A stretch of DNA of 64,000 bases from Actinomycetota bacterium (GTDB taxonomy: Bacteria; Actinomycetota; Actinomycetes; S36-B12; GCA-2699445): NCBI GenBank assembly GCA_029978705.1, contig JAPOIY010000007.1:1-64000 (forward strand), given 5' to 3'. Both the position numbers and the translations under genes were made by a program. Below, piece after piece: positions 26,621 to 34,799 of this stretch. Position 1 is the stretch's first letter. Each line of letters starts with the position of its first letter. A model generated the notes under the pieces. The model saw nothing but the letters and a program-made list of their open reading frames with translations. It ran no database searches and was not told the DNA's origin.

Positions 26621-26657
26621 CCCCCGATAGTGACACCCGCTGGCGCGGGACCGGGCG

Positions 26658-27440
26658 TCAGTCGCCGAAGAAGGGAGTCCGACGCTCCAGGAACGCGGCC
26701 GTTCCTTCGACGTGGTCCGGATGTTGCAGCGCCTCGGTGAGCAGGGCGCGGGTGCGGTCGTCCTCCTGGCGCAGACCCTCCGTCGCCAGGGCGACCGTCC
26801 GTTTCATGGCGCGTACCGAGACCGGCGCGCCCCCGCTGATCTGCAGGACGAGCTGTTCCAGCGCGGCATCCAGATCCTCCAGGTGCACCATGTCGTCGAC
26901 CAGTCCCACGCGGAGGGCCCAGGCGGCGTCCATCCGGGCGGCCGTGAGCAGGAGCCGTTTGGTCGCGCTCGGACCGATCAGGTCCACCAGACGCGCCGTG
27001 TCGGGCTGCGGGTACACCAGACCCAGCCGGGTGGGCGGGATGGCGAACAGGGCGTCCGCCGACGCGAACCGCAGGTCGCACGCGGTGACCAGGGCGACCG
27101 CGCCACCCGCACAGGGGCCGGCGATCCGCGCGACCGTAGCCAGGCGGCAGTCGGCCAGCGCCTGGGTCGCCGCGGTGACGCGGGTGTGGTTGGACAGCCC
27201 CCAGGCCGTGCTGCCCGCGTTCTCCCGGTACTCCGCCACGTCGGCGCCCGCGCTGAACACCTTGTCGGTCACCGACCGCAGGATCAGCACCCGTGCCCCG
27301 GTGACCTCCTGCGCCTGCGCCACGAGGGCGGGCAGGTCGTCCCACATCGCCTGGGTCAGCGCATTGGCCTTGTCGGGCCGGTTGAGCACGAGGTGGACCG
27401 CAGGTCCGTGGGTTTCGAGCTGGAGATCGTCGGTAGCCAC
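26658..27440 (-). CDS. Crotonase-fold protein lacking both hydratase glutamates
   Basis: A 260-residue member of the enoyl-CoA hydratase/isomerase superfamily. NRPDKANALTQ and SAGADVAEY form the CoA-binding and oxyanion-hole regions. The active-site helix reads GGAVALVTACD, where hydratases have GGGxELxxxCD, so the first catalytic Glu is Ala. The second, normally in a PE..LG segment, is Pro (IPPTRLGLVYP). Water addition is therefore unlikely; isomerase, decarboxylase or thioesterase-type activity on an acyl-CoA is more plausible. GTG 27440 follows TACGCT by six bases with no ribosome site, so I prefer it to the longer form from 27470. Confidence 0.8.
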   Translation of the reverse strand: MATDDLQLETHGPAVHLVLNRPDKANALTQAMWDDLPALVAQAQEVTGARVLILRSVTDKVFSAGADVAEYRENAGSTAWGLSNHTRVTAATQALADCRLATVARIAGPCAGGAVALVTACDLRFASADALFAIPPTRLGLVYPQPDTARLVDLIGPSATKRLLLTAARMDAAWALRVGLVDDMVHLEDLDAALEQLVLQISGGAPVSVRAMKRTVALATEGLRQEDDRTRALLTEALQHPDHVEGTAAFLERRTPFFGD

Positions 27441-27446
27441 GCCGTG

Positions 27447-27452
27447 AGCGTA
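27447..27452 (-). promoter_or_regulatory. -10 box for leaderless crotonase gene
   Basis: TACGCT on the minus strand, six bases before GTG 27440. Confidence 0.55.
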
Positions 27453-27483
27453 GCCCCGATGCTTGCCCACACCGCAGCCGGAC

Positions 27484-29361
27484 CTACTCGGACGGCGGCG
27501 CGGCGCCCAGGAGTCGGTCGGGGTAACACCAGCGCCACGACTCCCCGGGCTCGATGCTGCGGATGACGGGATGGCCGGTCTCGGTGAAGTGCCGGGTGGC
27601 GTGGGCCGCCGGCGAGGAGTCGCAGCAGCCGACCGTCCCGCAGGTCAGGCACTGCCGCAGATGAACCCAGCTGGTGTGCTCGGTCACGCAGTCCGCGCAC
27701 GCGAACGTCTCCGGCGCCGGCGCCGCGGTGGCCGCGCGCAGATGGCGGCAGGTCCCGGCGTCCGCCGGCGTGACCAGGTCACCGCCGCGGCCCCACCCGT
27801 CCGGAGTCGGCGAATCGAGCATGCCCTGCTCCACGTCCATGAGCCGGATCACCCGGCGCACGACCTCGTCGGGGTAGTCGCCCCCGTCCCGCGCGCTCAC
27901 GACCTCGTCCCGCTCGGCGGCCAGCATCGCCAGTCTCAGCCGGGTGTAGGCCTCCGTGGGGGTCTCCCGGCCCCCCGGGCTGGCGACCCGTTCCCAGGCT
28001 GCGTTGAGCCGGTCGTCGGCACGTGTCCGCAGACGGGTGACGACCTCTGCGGGGGCGTCGCCGGTCAGGTCCCCCAGGCGCTCCTCGCCGGCGGCGGTGG
28101 CCCGATCCAGGAGGCTGGCCTCCTGCAGGGCGAGTTGTCCCGGGTCGGGCCCGGCCAGGTGCAGCCGCCGCACCAGCCACGGCAGGCTGGCACCCTGGAC
28201 CAGGAGGGAGGCCACCACGACACAGAGCGCGATGAAGATCAGCACCGACCGGTGGGGCCAGTCCATCGGCAGCGTCAGGGCTGCTGCCAGGGTGACGACG
28301 CCGCGCATCCCCGCCCACGAGATCACCGTCAGGTCCTTTCGCTCCGTTCCCGCGCTCTGGGCGCCGAACCACGACGAGCGCTGCAGCCACCCGCTGGCGA
28401 ACACCCAGACGAACCGGGTCACGACGGTGGCCAGGTAGACCCCCACTGCTGCGGCACCGATCACCGCCAGGGAGATGCCGTCCTCCGCCATCGCAGCCAC
28501 CAGCCCGGGCAGTTGCAGACCGATCAGCAGGAAGACCACGTTCTCCAGCAGGAACGACACCGTGCGCCAGTTGGCCTCGGCGGTCAAACGCGCGGTACCG
28601 GAACTGATCGTCGGCGAACGGTGCCCGATGAGCAGTCCCGCCACCACCACGGCGATCACCCCCGACGCGTGCACGGACTCGGCGGGGATGAAGGCGACGT
28701 ACGGGATGGTGAAGGACAGGGCCGTGTCCAGCGTGGGGTTCGTGATCCGGCGCCGCAGCGGGATGTAGGCGGCGGCCACGACCACCCCGACCACGACTCC
28801 GCCCCCCGCGGCGAGCAGGAAACCGAAACCCACCTGCAGCACGGTCACGGTGCCGGCCACGGCGGCGATCGCGGTGCGCAGGGCGGTCAGGGCCGTGGCG
28901 TCGTTGACCAGGCTCTCGCCCTCGAGCACCTGTACCACCGACATCGGCATGCCGACCCGGCGCGCGATAGCGGTCGCGGCCACCGCATCCGGCGGCGCCA
29001 CCACCGCACCGAGCGCGAACCCCGCGGCCAGCGGGATTCCGGGGATCAGCCACCACGCCACCAGGCCGACCGCCACGGTCGTGAAGATCACCAGTCCGAT
29101 GGACAGGGACGCGATGGTGCCCTTCTTGGCGCGGAAGTCGATGAAGGACGTGTTGTACGCGGCGCTGTACAGCAGCGGCGGGAGGATGCCCACCAGGACC
29201 AGTTCGGGTTCCAGTTCGAAGTGTGGGACCACCGGGAGGTAGGCCACCGCGACGCCGATGACGACCAGCAGCAGAGGGGCGGGCACCCGCCACCGGTCGG
29301 CGAGTGCCGCGGTCACCACCACGCCGACGACGATGGCGACGAGCCACAGGGCGATCTCCAC
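27484..29361 (-). CDS. CPA1-type Na+/H+ antiporter fused to a UBP-type zinc finger
   Basis: A 625-residue protein. Residues 1-410 form a twelve-helix NhaP/NHE-type exchanger: the ion-binding helix has VVAPPDAVAATAI and the following EGESLVNDATALTAL is the family hallmark. A cytosolic helical region (about 410-530) follows. Residues 537-615 form a zinc finger of ubiquitin-specific-protease type, with Cys538/His540, Cys555/Cys558, Cys571/Cys574, Cys579 and His587/His591/His597 as candidate ligands. It exports Na+ (or K+) for H+; the finger may sense or bind a partner. It lies nine bases downstream of the flavodoxin gene, in the same direction. Confidence 0.87.
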   Translation of the reverse strand: MEIALWLVAIVVGVVVTAALADRWRVPAPLLLVVIGVAVAYLPVVPHFELEPELVLVGILPPLLYSAAYNTSFIDFRAKKGTIASLSIGLVIFTTVAVGLVAWWLIPGIPLAAGFALGAVVAPPDAVAATAIARRVGMPMSVVQVLEGESLVNDATALTALRTAIAAVAGTVTVLQVGFGFLLAAGGGVVVGVVVAAAYIPLRRRITNPTLDTALSFTIPYVAFIPAESVHASGVIAVVVAGLLIGHRSPTISSGTARLTAEANWRTVSFLLENVVFLLIGLQLPGLVAAMAEDGISLAVIGAAAVGVYLATVVTRFVWVFASGWLQRSSWFGAQSAGTERKDLTVISWAGMRGVVTLAAALTLPMDWPHRSVLIFIALCVVVASLLVQGASLPWLVRRLHLAGPDPGQLALQEASLLDRATAAGEERLGDLTGDAPAEVVTRLRTRADDRLNAAWERVASPGGRETPTEAYTRLRLAMLAAERDEVVSARDGGDYPDEVVRRVIRLMDVEQGMLDSPTPDGWGRGGDLVTPADAGTCRHLRAATAAPAPETFACADCVTEHTSWVHLRQCLTCGTVGCCDSSPAAHATRHFTETGHPVIRSIEPGESWRWCYPDRLLGAAPPSE

Positions 29362-29370
29362 GCGACTGCC

Positions 29371-30129
29371 TCAGGCGCGGTATTCCGGGTTGGGATGCTC
29401 GCGGTCGGCCAGGTCCCAGTTCCTCGTCAGATTCCCGTGGGCGGGCACCCCGCCGGAGTCCTTCAGCAGCCGCGCGAAGTGCAGCATGTTCCAGGTCAGG
29501 AACACCGTGTTCCGGGTGGTCCAGTGGTTGCGCGTGCCCTGCTCGGACTCGTCGAGGTAGGAGGGTCCGGGGCCGGCCTCTCCCGTCCAGTACGCGTCGG
29601 ACTGCGGGGGGACCGTGCAGCCGATGTGTTGCAGCGCGTACAGCATCTGGGCGGCGCAGTGTTTGCCGCCGTCCTCGTTGCCCGTGATGAGGACCCCCCC
29701 CACCTTCCCGTAGTACGCCCACTGGGTGGCCGCATTGGTCTCCCCGGAGTAGGCGTACAGGCGTTCGATGATCGTGCGGGTGGGCGACGACTGGTCCCCC
29801 AGCCAGATCGGTGTCGCGAGGATCATGAGGTCGGCCGGCTCGACCAGCGAGCGGTAGATCTCGGGGAAGTCGTCCCGGTCGTACCCGTGCTCCGTCATGT
29901 CGGGGTAGACGCCCGGCGGGATGACGTGGTCGACGGTGCGCACCGTGTCGACGCGCACCCCCAGGGACGTCATGATGTGGCGGCTGATGTCGACCAGGGC
30001 GTCGGTGTGCGAGGTCTCGGGGGAGCGTTTGAGCGTCCCGTTGAACACCACACACCGCAGGTCGTCGTAGGACCCGGGAGCGGCGGCGATGTCGGCGTCG
30101 ATGAACCGTTGTACGGAGTCGGGGAGCAT
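29371..30129 (-). CDS. Flavodoxin-like NAD(P)H-dependent oxidoreductase
   Basis: A 252-residue protein with an FMN-reductase/flavodoxin fold. LRCVVFNGTLKRSPETSHTDAL is the phosphate-binding loop after the first strand, LMILATPIWLGDQSSPTRTIIER the second flavin loop (the PxWxG pattern of NADPH-dependent FMN reductases), and GGVLITGNEDGGKH the third. A C-terminal helical extension of about 50 residues contains RNTVFLTWNMLHFARLL. Substrate unknown; quinone or flavin reduction is inferred. It is the first gene of a pair with the antiporter, and its ATG follows TAGGGT by six bases. Confidence 0.8.
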   Translation of the reverse strand: MLPDSVQRFIDADIAAAPGSYDDLRCVVFNGTLKRSPETSHTDALVDISRHIMTSLGVRVDTVRTVDHVIPPGVYPDMTEHGYDRDDFPEIYRSLVEPADLMILATPIWLGDQSSPTRTIIERLYAYSGETNAATQWAYYGKVGGVLITGNEDGGKHCAAQMLYALQHIGCTVPPQSDAYWTGEAGPGPSYLDESEQGTRNHWTTRNTVFLTWNMLHFARLLKDSGGVPAHGNLTRNWDLADREHPNPEYRA

Positions 30130-30135
30130 GGGGCG

Positions 30136-30141
30136 ACCCTA
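30136..30141 (-). promoter_or_regulatory. -10 box for leaderless flavodoxin gene
   Basis: TAGGGT on the minus strand, six bases before ATG 30129; divergent from the box at 30172. Confidence 0.55.
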
Positions 30142-30171
30142 GCCGGTGCCGGTAGCCGCTCGTACGCCCCC

Positions 30172-30177
30172 TAGTCT
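30172..30177 (+). promoter_or_regulatory. -10 box for leaderless DUF554 gene
   Basis: TAGTCT, six bases before GTG 30184; back to back with the minus-strand box at 30136-30141. Confidence 0.55.
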
Positions 30178-30183
30178 CGGGGC

Positions 30184-30924
30184 GTGGCCGGCGTGGGAAC
30201 CCTGATCAACGTGGTCGCGATTCTCGTCGGGACGACGCTGGGGGTGCTGGCGGGGCACCGGCTGCCGCAGCGCACCCGGGACACCGTGACCGACGCGCTG
30301 GGCCTGGTGGTGCTGGTGGTCGGCGCGCTCAACATCGCGGCTATCCGGGACGACGACTTCGTGGCCGCCGTCGGGGGGGCCTGGACCCTTCTGGTCGTGC
30401 TGGGGGCCCTGGTGATCGGGGGCGTCGCCGGGTCGCTGCTGCGCATCGAGGACCGGATGGAGGACCTCGGCGGCTGGCTGCAGACCCGACTGTCCCGCGG
30501 AGGCGGGACCGCGGACCGCGAGCGCTTCGTCGAGGGTTTCGTCACCGCATCCCTGCTCTTCTGCATCGGCCCGCTGGCGATCCTGGGAGCGCTGAGCGAC
30601 GGTCTGGGCAACGGCATCGACCAACTGCTGCTGAAGTCCGCGCTGGACATGTTCGCCGCCCTCGCCTTCGCCACGACCCTGGGGTGGGGGGTCGCGCTGT
30701 CCGCGTTGTCGGTGGCCGTCTATCAGGGGGTCGTGACGGTCCTCGGGATCTCGCTGGGTGCCGTTCTTCCCGACGCCATGATCGCGGCCATGACCGCCAC
30801 CGGGGGCATCCTGCTGCTCGGGGTCGGATTGCGACTGCTGAACGTACGGGCCACACCGGTGGGCGACCTGCTACCCGCCCTGATCGTGGCGCCTCTCCTC
30901 ACCGCCGCCGTCCAGGCGCTGTGA
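30184..30924 (+). CDS. DUF554 membrane protein
   Basis: A 246-residue polytopic protein of the DUF554 (YqgA-like) family, with about seven hydrophobic helices. The opening GTLINVVAILVGTTLGVLAGHRLP and the motif FVTASLLFCIGPLAILGALSDGL are the family's conserved blocks; LDMFAALAFATTLGWGVALSALSVAVYQG is the central helix pair. Molecular function is unknown; transport is often assumed. GTG 30184 has a -10 box but no ribosome site. A hairpin separates its end from the convergent surface-protein gene. Confidence 0.85.
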   Translation: MAGVGTLINVVAILVGTTLGVLAGHRLPQRTRDTVTDALGLVVLVVGALNIAAIRDDDFVAAVGGAWTLLVVLGALVIGGVAGSLLRIEDRMEDLGGWLQTRLSRGGGTADRERFVEGFVTASLLFCIGPLAILGALSDGLGNGIDQLLLKSALDMFAALAFATTLGWGVALSALSVAVYQGVVTVLGISLGAVLPDAMIAAMTATGGILLLGVGLRLLNVRATPVGDLLPALIVAPLLTAAVQAL

Positions 30925-30959
30925 GGGCCGAGGGACGTCCGGGTGGAGGTGACCCGACG

Positions 30960-30984
30960 GACTTCCTGGGGAGTTCCGGAAGTC
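30960..30984. terminator. Hairpin between convergent genes
   Basis: Arms GACTTCC (30960-30966) and GGAAGTC (30978-30984) with an 11-base loop, in the 89-base gap between DUF554 and the convergent Ig-repeat gene. Confidence 0.45.
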
Positions 30985-31013
30985 GTGGTTCCCAGCGACC
31001 TTCGTCGCGGCGC

Positions 31014-33044
31014 CTACCCGGTGCCCGGGGCGGTGCAGGCCGTGTGCGGCGTACGGTCCACCCGCCAGGTGCGCTGCCACTGTGTGTTCTCCTTGCCGCG
31101 GACCTTGGCGTCGATGCGCACGGTGACGCTCACGTCCTCGTTGCACAGCGGGGTCACGTAGACCTTGTGGGAGCGCGTGACGCGGACATCGCAGTGGCGG
31201 TTGGCCACGGCGCCGTGGACGCGGCAGGTCGTGCGGACCCGCACCGTGCCCGGCGACGTGACCTTCTGGATCAGCTTCATCGTCTTGCCCACCGTCAGCC
31301 GCGCCGACAGCCGGCGTGCGTCCACCGTCAGGGGGGTGGCAGGCCGGGTGACGAGGATCCGGGCAGGGGCGGCGGCTGAGCCGTTCGTTCCGGTGGCCGT
31401 GACCTTCACCGTGCGGTCGATCCTCCGGTGGGCGGTGCCGGAGACGACGCCCGTGGCGGAGTCGAAGGAGAGCCCCCGGGGGAGGGTGCCGCGCGTGATC
31501 GCGTAGCTGACGACGCCGGTGAGGCCGCTGGTCTGCGGCGGGCGAGGCGCCACGGGCTTCCCGACGTCCCCCGTCACCGTGCCGTAGTGCAGGTAGGGGG
31601 TGGCGGATGGGCGCACCTGAATGGTGACCGTGGCGGCAGCCGACCCGTTGGCTCCGGTCACCCGCACGGTGGCCGTGAAGGTCCCCTGCGCCCGCGGTGT
31701 ACCCGAGATGACCCCGGTGCGGCGGTCGAGCACCAGTCCGGGGGGCAGTTCCCCCTTGCTGATCTCGTAGACGAGGGTCCCGGACAGACCGTCGGTCTGC
31801 GGCGTCAGGGGGTCGATCGGGTGGCCCTGCTCGCCCTTGCCCGTGGGGTAGGACAGGTGCGGCGTCAGGGACCGGGCAGACACGTCGATCGTCACGTCGG
31901 CTGCGGCTGTTCCGTTGCCCCCGATCACCGTGATCTGCAGGTTCGTCTTGCCCGACTGCTGCGGGGTCCCGGAGATCTCCCCGCTCGTCGGGTCCAGCGC
32001 GAGTCCCTTGGGCAGCGCGCCCGAGCTGACCGCGTAGGTGCGCGGCGCGCTCACGTCCTGGACCTGCGGCTTCAGCGGGGCGAACTTGACCCCGACTTGG
32101 CCCTTGCCCGCCGGGTAGGACAGGTGGGGTTCCGGCGCCGTCTTGTCGGTGACGACGTTGCTCGGGGGGCCGTCCCCGAGAGCGTTGACGGCCACCACGT
32201 AGGACTCGTAGGAGGTGTCGGGGGTCAGTCCCGTGAGGGTACGGCTGGTCGTGTCCGCGCCCGCGATGTCGATGCGGGTGTACCCGCCTCCGCCCACGGC
32301 CCGGTAGTACAGCCCGTAACCCGTGATGGGCCCCGACGCCGGATCGGCGGGCCTGGTCCACGTCGTGTCCAGGGATGTCTGCTGGGGGCGGGTCACCTCG
32401 ATGCGGGGGGCCAGGGTCATCTGGACCGCACCGACGTTGCGCCGTCCGTTGTTGTCCACTCGCGGGGAGCCGAAGACGTCGGTGGTGATGGGTTGTCCGG
32501 TCTCGGGGTCGAGCAACTGATTGACCTGCCCGGGCGACGCGTCGGGGACGACGTCCAGCAGTACGCCGGGCTGGGGCGCGGCAGGCGGGGACAGGCGGTA
32601 GAGCACCGGCGTGACCTTCTGCGTGAAGCTGGCGAACGGGTTGGTGGGCAGGCCGGGCAGGGCCGTCAGCAGCGCCGGCTGACCCGTGACGGATCGGAGA
32701 GTGGCGGCGCTCTGCTCGGATACCGGGGAGATCCAGGTGTAGGGGTCGGCGGTCACCGCACCCCGGTACTGCCCGGGGTCGGTGGCCGCGGAGTTCACCA
32801 CATACGACCCGGGGTCCTGCGGCGCCTGGACGCCGACCGCCGTCTGCTGCAGCGCGATGTTCTGGTTCTGGGCGACCAGGGGGCTGCCCTGCTTGCCCTC
32901 CCCACGGCATGCGGTGGTGTTGCAGAACGCTTGCGGCGCCGCGACGGTTGCGGCCTGCAGGGTCAGGCTCCCCCCGAGGGCGTTGAGCCGGTCGGGAGCG
33001 GTCACCCGGGCCGGGAATCCGAAGGCCGAGTTCACGACGTTCAC
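31014..33044 (-). CDS. Surface protein C-terminal part: FN3 and three Ig-like (He_PIG) repeats
   Basis: A 676-residue frame that lacks any signal peptide although its domains are extracellular types. The first 230 residues continue a beta-helix-like pattern (VNVVNSAFGFP). A fibronectin type III domain follows (PITGYGLYYRAVGGGGYTRI, about 238-310). Three putative-Ig repeats of about 85 residues each carry LPKGLALDPTSGEISGTP, LPPGLVLDRRTGVISGTP and LPRGLSFDSATGVVSGTA. The end is basic with several cysteines. GTG 33044 overlaps the preceding frame's stop by four bases. I think it is the back half of one secreted protein broken at 33048-33052, but two coupled genes remain possible. Confidence 0.6.
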   Translation of the reverse strand: MNVVNSAFGFPARVTAPDRLNALGGSLTLQAATVAAPQAFCNTTACRGEGKQGSPLVAQNQNIALQQTAVGVQAPQDPGSYVVNSAATDPGQYRGAVTADPYTWISPVSEQSAATLRSVTGQPALLTALPGLPTNPFASFTQKVTPVLYRLSPPAAPQPGVLLDVVPDASPGQVNQLLDPETGQPITTDVFGSPRVDNNGRRNVGAVQMTLAPRIEVTRPQQTSLDTTWTRPADPASGPITGYGLYYRAVGGGGYTRIDIAGADTTSRTLTGLTPDTSYESYVVAVNALGDGPPSNVVTDKTAPEPHLSYPAGKGQVGVKFAPLKPQVQDVSAPRTYAVSSGALPKGLALDPTSGEISGTPQQSGKTNLQITVIGGNGTAAADVTIDVSARSLTPHLSYPTGKGEQGHPIDPLTPQTDGLSGTLVYEISKGELPPGLVLDRRTGVISGTPRAQGTFTATVRVTGANGSAAATVTIQVRPSATPYLHYGTVTGDVGKPVAPRPPQTSGLTGVVSYAITRGTLPRGLSFDSATGVVSGTAHRRIDRTVKVTATGTNGSAAAPARILVTRPATPLTVDARRLSARLTVGKTMKLIQKVTSPGTVRVRTTCRVHGAVANRHCDVRVTRSHKVYVTPLCNEDVSVTVRIDAKVRGKENTQWQRTWRVDRTPHTACTAPGTG

Positions 33045-33940
33045 GTGCCCCCGTAGGCGAGAATGCCCTCGGCGTCGTTGAACTGGCTGGACACCACGTT
33101 GGCCGTGGCGCCCGCGTCATTGCCCCACCAGACCAGCCCGTAGCCACCGCGTGACTGCACGAACTGGGAGTTGAGCACGTACAGGTGGCGCGCGTGGTAG
33201 CCCGCCACGATGCCCGTTCCCATAATCGTGTCGGCCTCCGCGTTGTTGATCACTGAGGCGAAGGTGCTGTTCAGGATCCGACCGCTGGAGTTCTCGTCGA
33301 GCAGGACCGCCGGCTCGCCGCAGTCCTTGTCGTTGCTGTAGATCTTCGTCGCCGTGACGCCGTCGAGCTCGAGACTGCCGCCGGCACGCACGCGAGCCAC
33401 GGAACTGACCTGGTCCATGCTCAGGTTGTGGACCGCGACGTCGATCCCGCTGTTGTCGGCGCCGCGGCGTCCGACCTCGAGAAAGCCGGGGGTGGTGGCG
33501 AGGCGCAAGACCCCCGTCTTGCTGTCGGGGCAGTAGCCGGGGTTGAAGTTGCCGCTCTCGTTGAGCCAGTAGATGGCGCCGGCCAGTTTGGCGCCGTTGC
33601 CCTCGAAGGTCACGGACTCGGTGACCTTCGCGAGGAAGTAGTGACCGGGTTGATAGCCGGCACCGCCGTAGACGGGCGGGCACCCCGACGCCTGCACGGC
33701 GAGCCCGGACCGGAAACGGATGGTGTCCCGCCCGGGATTGTTGTTGGCAGCGGTGACGGCCGCCACCAGGGAGCCGGGGCCGGTGCACTGACTGGTGGTG
33801 ACGTCGAAGGTCTTGGCGGCCGCCGGGGCGGCCAGCGCTCCACCTGAAGAGGGTGCCCACAGCGCGGCGGCCACGGTTGCCGCTGCGGCGGCTCCCACGA
33901 GCGGGCGCCAGGATCGGGGGCCCGTCACGAACCGCCTCAT
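33041..33940 (-). CDS. Surface protein N-terminal part: signal peptide and right-handed beta-helix
   Basis: A 299-residue frame. ATG 33940 follows AGGAGAG. Residues 1-42 are a long signal peptide (LAAPAAAKTF cleavage region). The rest is parallel beta-helix-like: GPGSLVAAVTAANNNPGRDTIRF is the usual entry of polymorphic-membrane/right-handed helix proteins, then turns such as FLEVGRRGADNSGIDVAVHNLSM, GSLELDGVTATKIYSND and RILNSTFASVINNAEADTI. The reading frame stops within a turn at AEGILAYGGT, just after a run of five G. Adding one G joins it to the 31014-33044 frame, for about 975 residues in total. No catalytic residues are seen. Confidence 0.65.
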   Translation of the reverse strand: MRRFVTGPRSWRPLVGAAAAATVAAALWAPSSGGALAAPAAAKTFDVTTSQCTGPGSLVAAVTAANNNPGRDTIRFRSGLAVQASGCPPVYGGAGYQPGHYFLAKVTESVTFEGNGAKLAGAIYWLNESGNFNPGYCPDSKTGVLRLATTPGFLEVGRRGADNSGIDVAVHNLSMDQVSSVARVRAGGSLELDGVTATKIYSNDKDCGEPAVLLDENSSGRILNSTFASVINNAEADTIMGTGIVAGYHARHLYVLNSQFVQSRGGYGLVWWGNDAGATANVVSSQFNDAEGILAYGGT

Positions 33941-33984
33941 GTCCCGCTCTCCTGCCAGTCTGTACTTGGACCCAGTCTCTCATG

Positions 33985-34039
33985 TCCTTCACCGGCGAAA
34001 CCCGCTGAAGGAGTCGCAGCGGATCGGCGGCACGCCGAT
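33985..34039. terminator. Two dyads between the beta-helix gene and msrA
   Basis: ATCGGCG-GCA-CGCCGAT at 34023-34039 lies just past the msrA stop on the minus strand and can terminate it. A second dyad, TCCTTCA/TGAAGGA (33985-33991, 34006-34012), lies upstream of the beta-helix start. Confidence 0.4.
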
Positions 34040-34055
34040 GACGCGGGGGTCGAGC

Positions 34056-34712
34056 TCAGAGGGCGGGTAGCGCGTAACCCGTGTTCGCGTGACAGTCGTA
34101 GCCCCGTGGGTTCTTGGCCAGGTACTGCTGGTGCTCGGGCTCGGCGTAATAGAACGGCAGGCCCTCGGCAGCCGCGATCTGCGTGGTGATGGGGTCCAGT
34201 CCGTTGTCCGTGAGCACCGTCTGGTACTTCTCCCGGCTGAGTTCCGCCAGGGCCTCCTGCCCGGGGTTGGTGAGGAACAACGTCGACCGGTACTGCGTGC
34301 CGACGTCGTTGCCCTGCCGGTAGCCCTGGGTCGGGTCGTGGTTCTCCCAGAAGACCCTGAGCAGGTCGGCGAAGTCCAGGGTGTCGGGGTCGTAGACCAC
34401 CTGCACGGCCTCCGTGTGGCCGGTGCGTCCCGTGCACACCTCGGCGTAGGTGGGATTCGGGGTGAAGCCACCCTGGTAGCCCACAGCTGTCGAGTAGACG
34501 CCGGGCAGCTGCCACATGCGCCGTTCGGCCCCCCAGAAGCAGCCCATCCCGACGTAGCCCACGGCCAGGCCGTCAGGGATGCCGGCGGGGAACTCCAGCG
34601 GTGTCCCCAGCACCTCGTGCCGGGCGGGGACGGGGAACGTCCGTTCGGGGCGCCCGGGCAGCGCGTCCTGCGGGGTCACCATCGTCGACTTGCGAAGACC
34701 GAAAATGCTCAC
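34056..34712 (-). CDS. msrA: Peptide methionine-S-sulfoxide reductase MsrA
   Basis: A 218-residue enzyme that reduces S-methionine sulfoxide in proteins. [11 protein letters not shown] contains the catalytic Cys in the invariant GCFWG motif, with [33 protein letters not shown] typical of the core. The ending with [11 protein letters not shown] lacks a clear pair of C-terminal resolving cysteines apart from the one in YDCH. GTG 34712, giving [14 protein letters not shown], has GGGAG eight bases upstream and matches typical N-termini; GTG 34742 is an alternative. A hairpin separates it from the secreted-protein gene upstream. Confidence 0.9.
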   Translation of the reverse strand: MSIFGLRKSTMVTPQDALPGRPERTFPVPARHEVLGTPLEFPAGIPDGLAVGYVGMGCFWGAERRMWQLPGVYSTAVGYQGGFTPNPTYAEVCTGRTGHTEAVQVVYDPDTLDFADLLRVFWENHDPTQGYRQGNDVGTQYRSTLFLTNPGQEALAELSREKYQTVLTDNGLDPITTQIAAAEGLPFYYAEPEHQQYLAKNPRGYDCHANTGYALPAL

Positions 34713-34762
34713 GTTCCATGCTCCCGTCATCTGGGCCGCCACGCATCTGCGGCGGTGATCCC

Positions 34763-34791
34763 GCCATCGGCCTTCCGGTGAAGGCGATGGC
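34763..34791 (-). terminator. Terminator of the secreted-protein gene
   Basis: GAAGGCGATGGC (34780-34791) pairs with GCCATCGGCCTTC (34763-34775) with one bulged base and a 4-base loop, nine bases past the stop at 34800. Confidence 0.55.
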
Positions 34792-34799
34792 CCGTTGGC

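Noticed and set aside
27463-30174. A 903-codon plus-strand frame over the antiporter and flavodoxin genes
   Set aside because: It is Gly/Arg/His-rich, spans two real minus-strand genes and their junction, and shows no domain. The minus-strand genes have clear catalytic motifs.
33985-34040. Riboswitch-like structure upstream of the beta-helix gene
   Set aside because: Two short dyads are present, but no conserved core of a known riboswitch class is visible; terminator or simple hairpins explain them.
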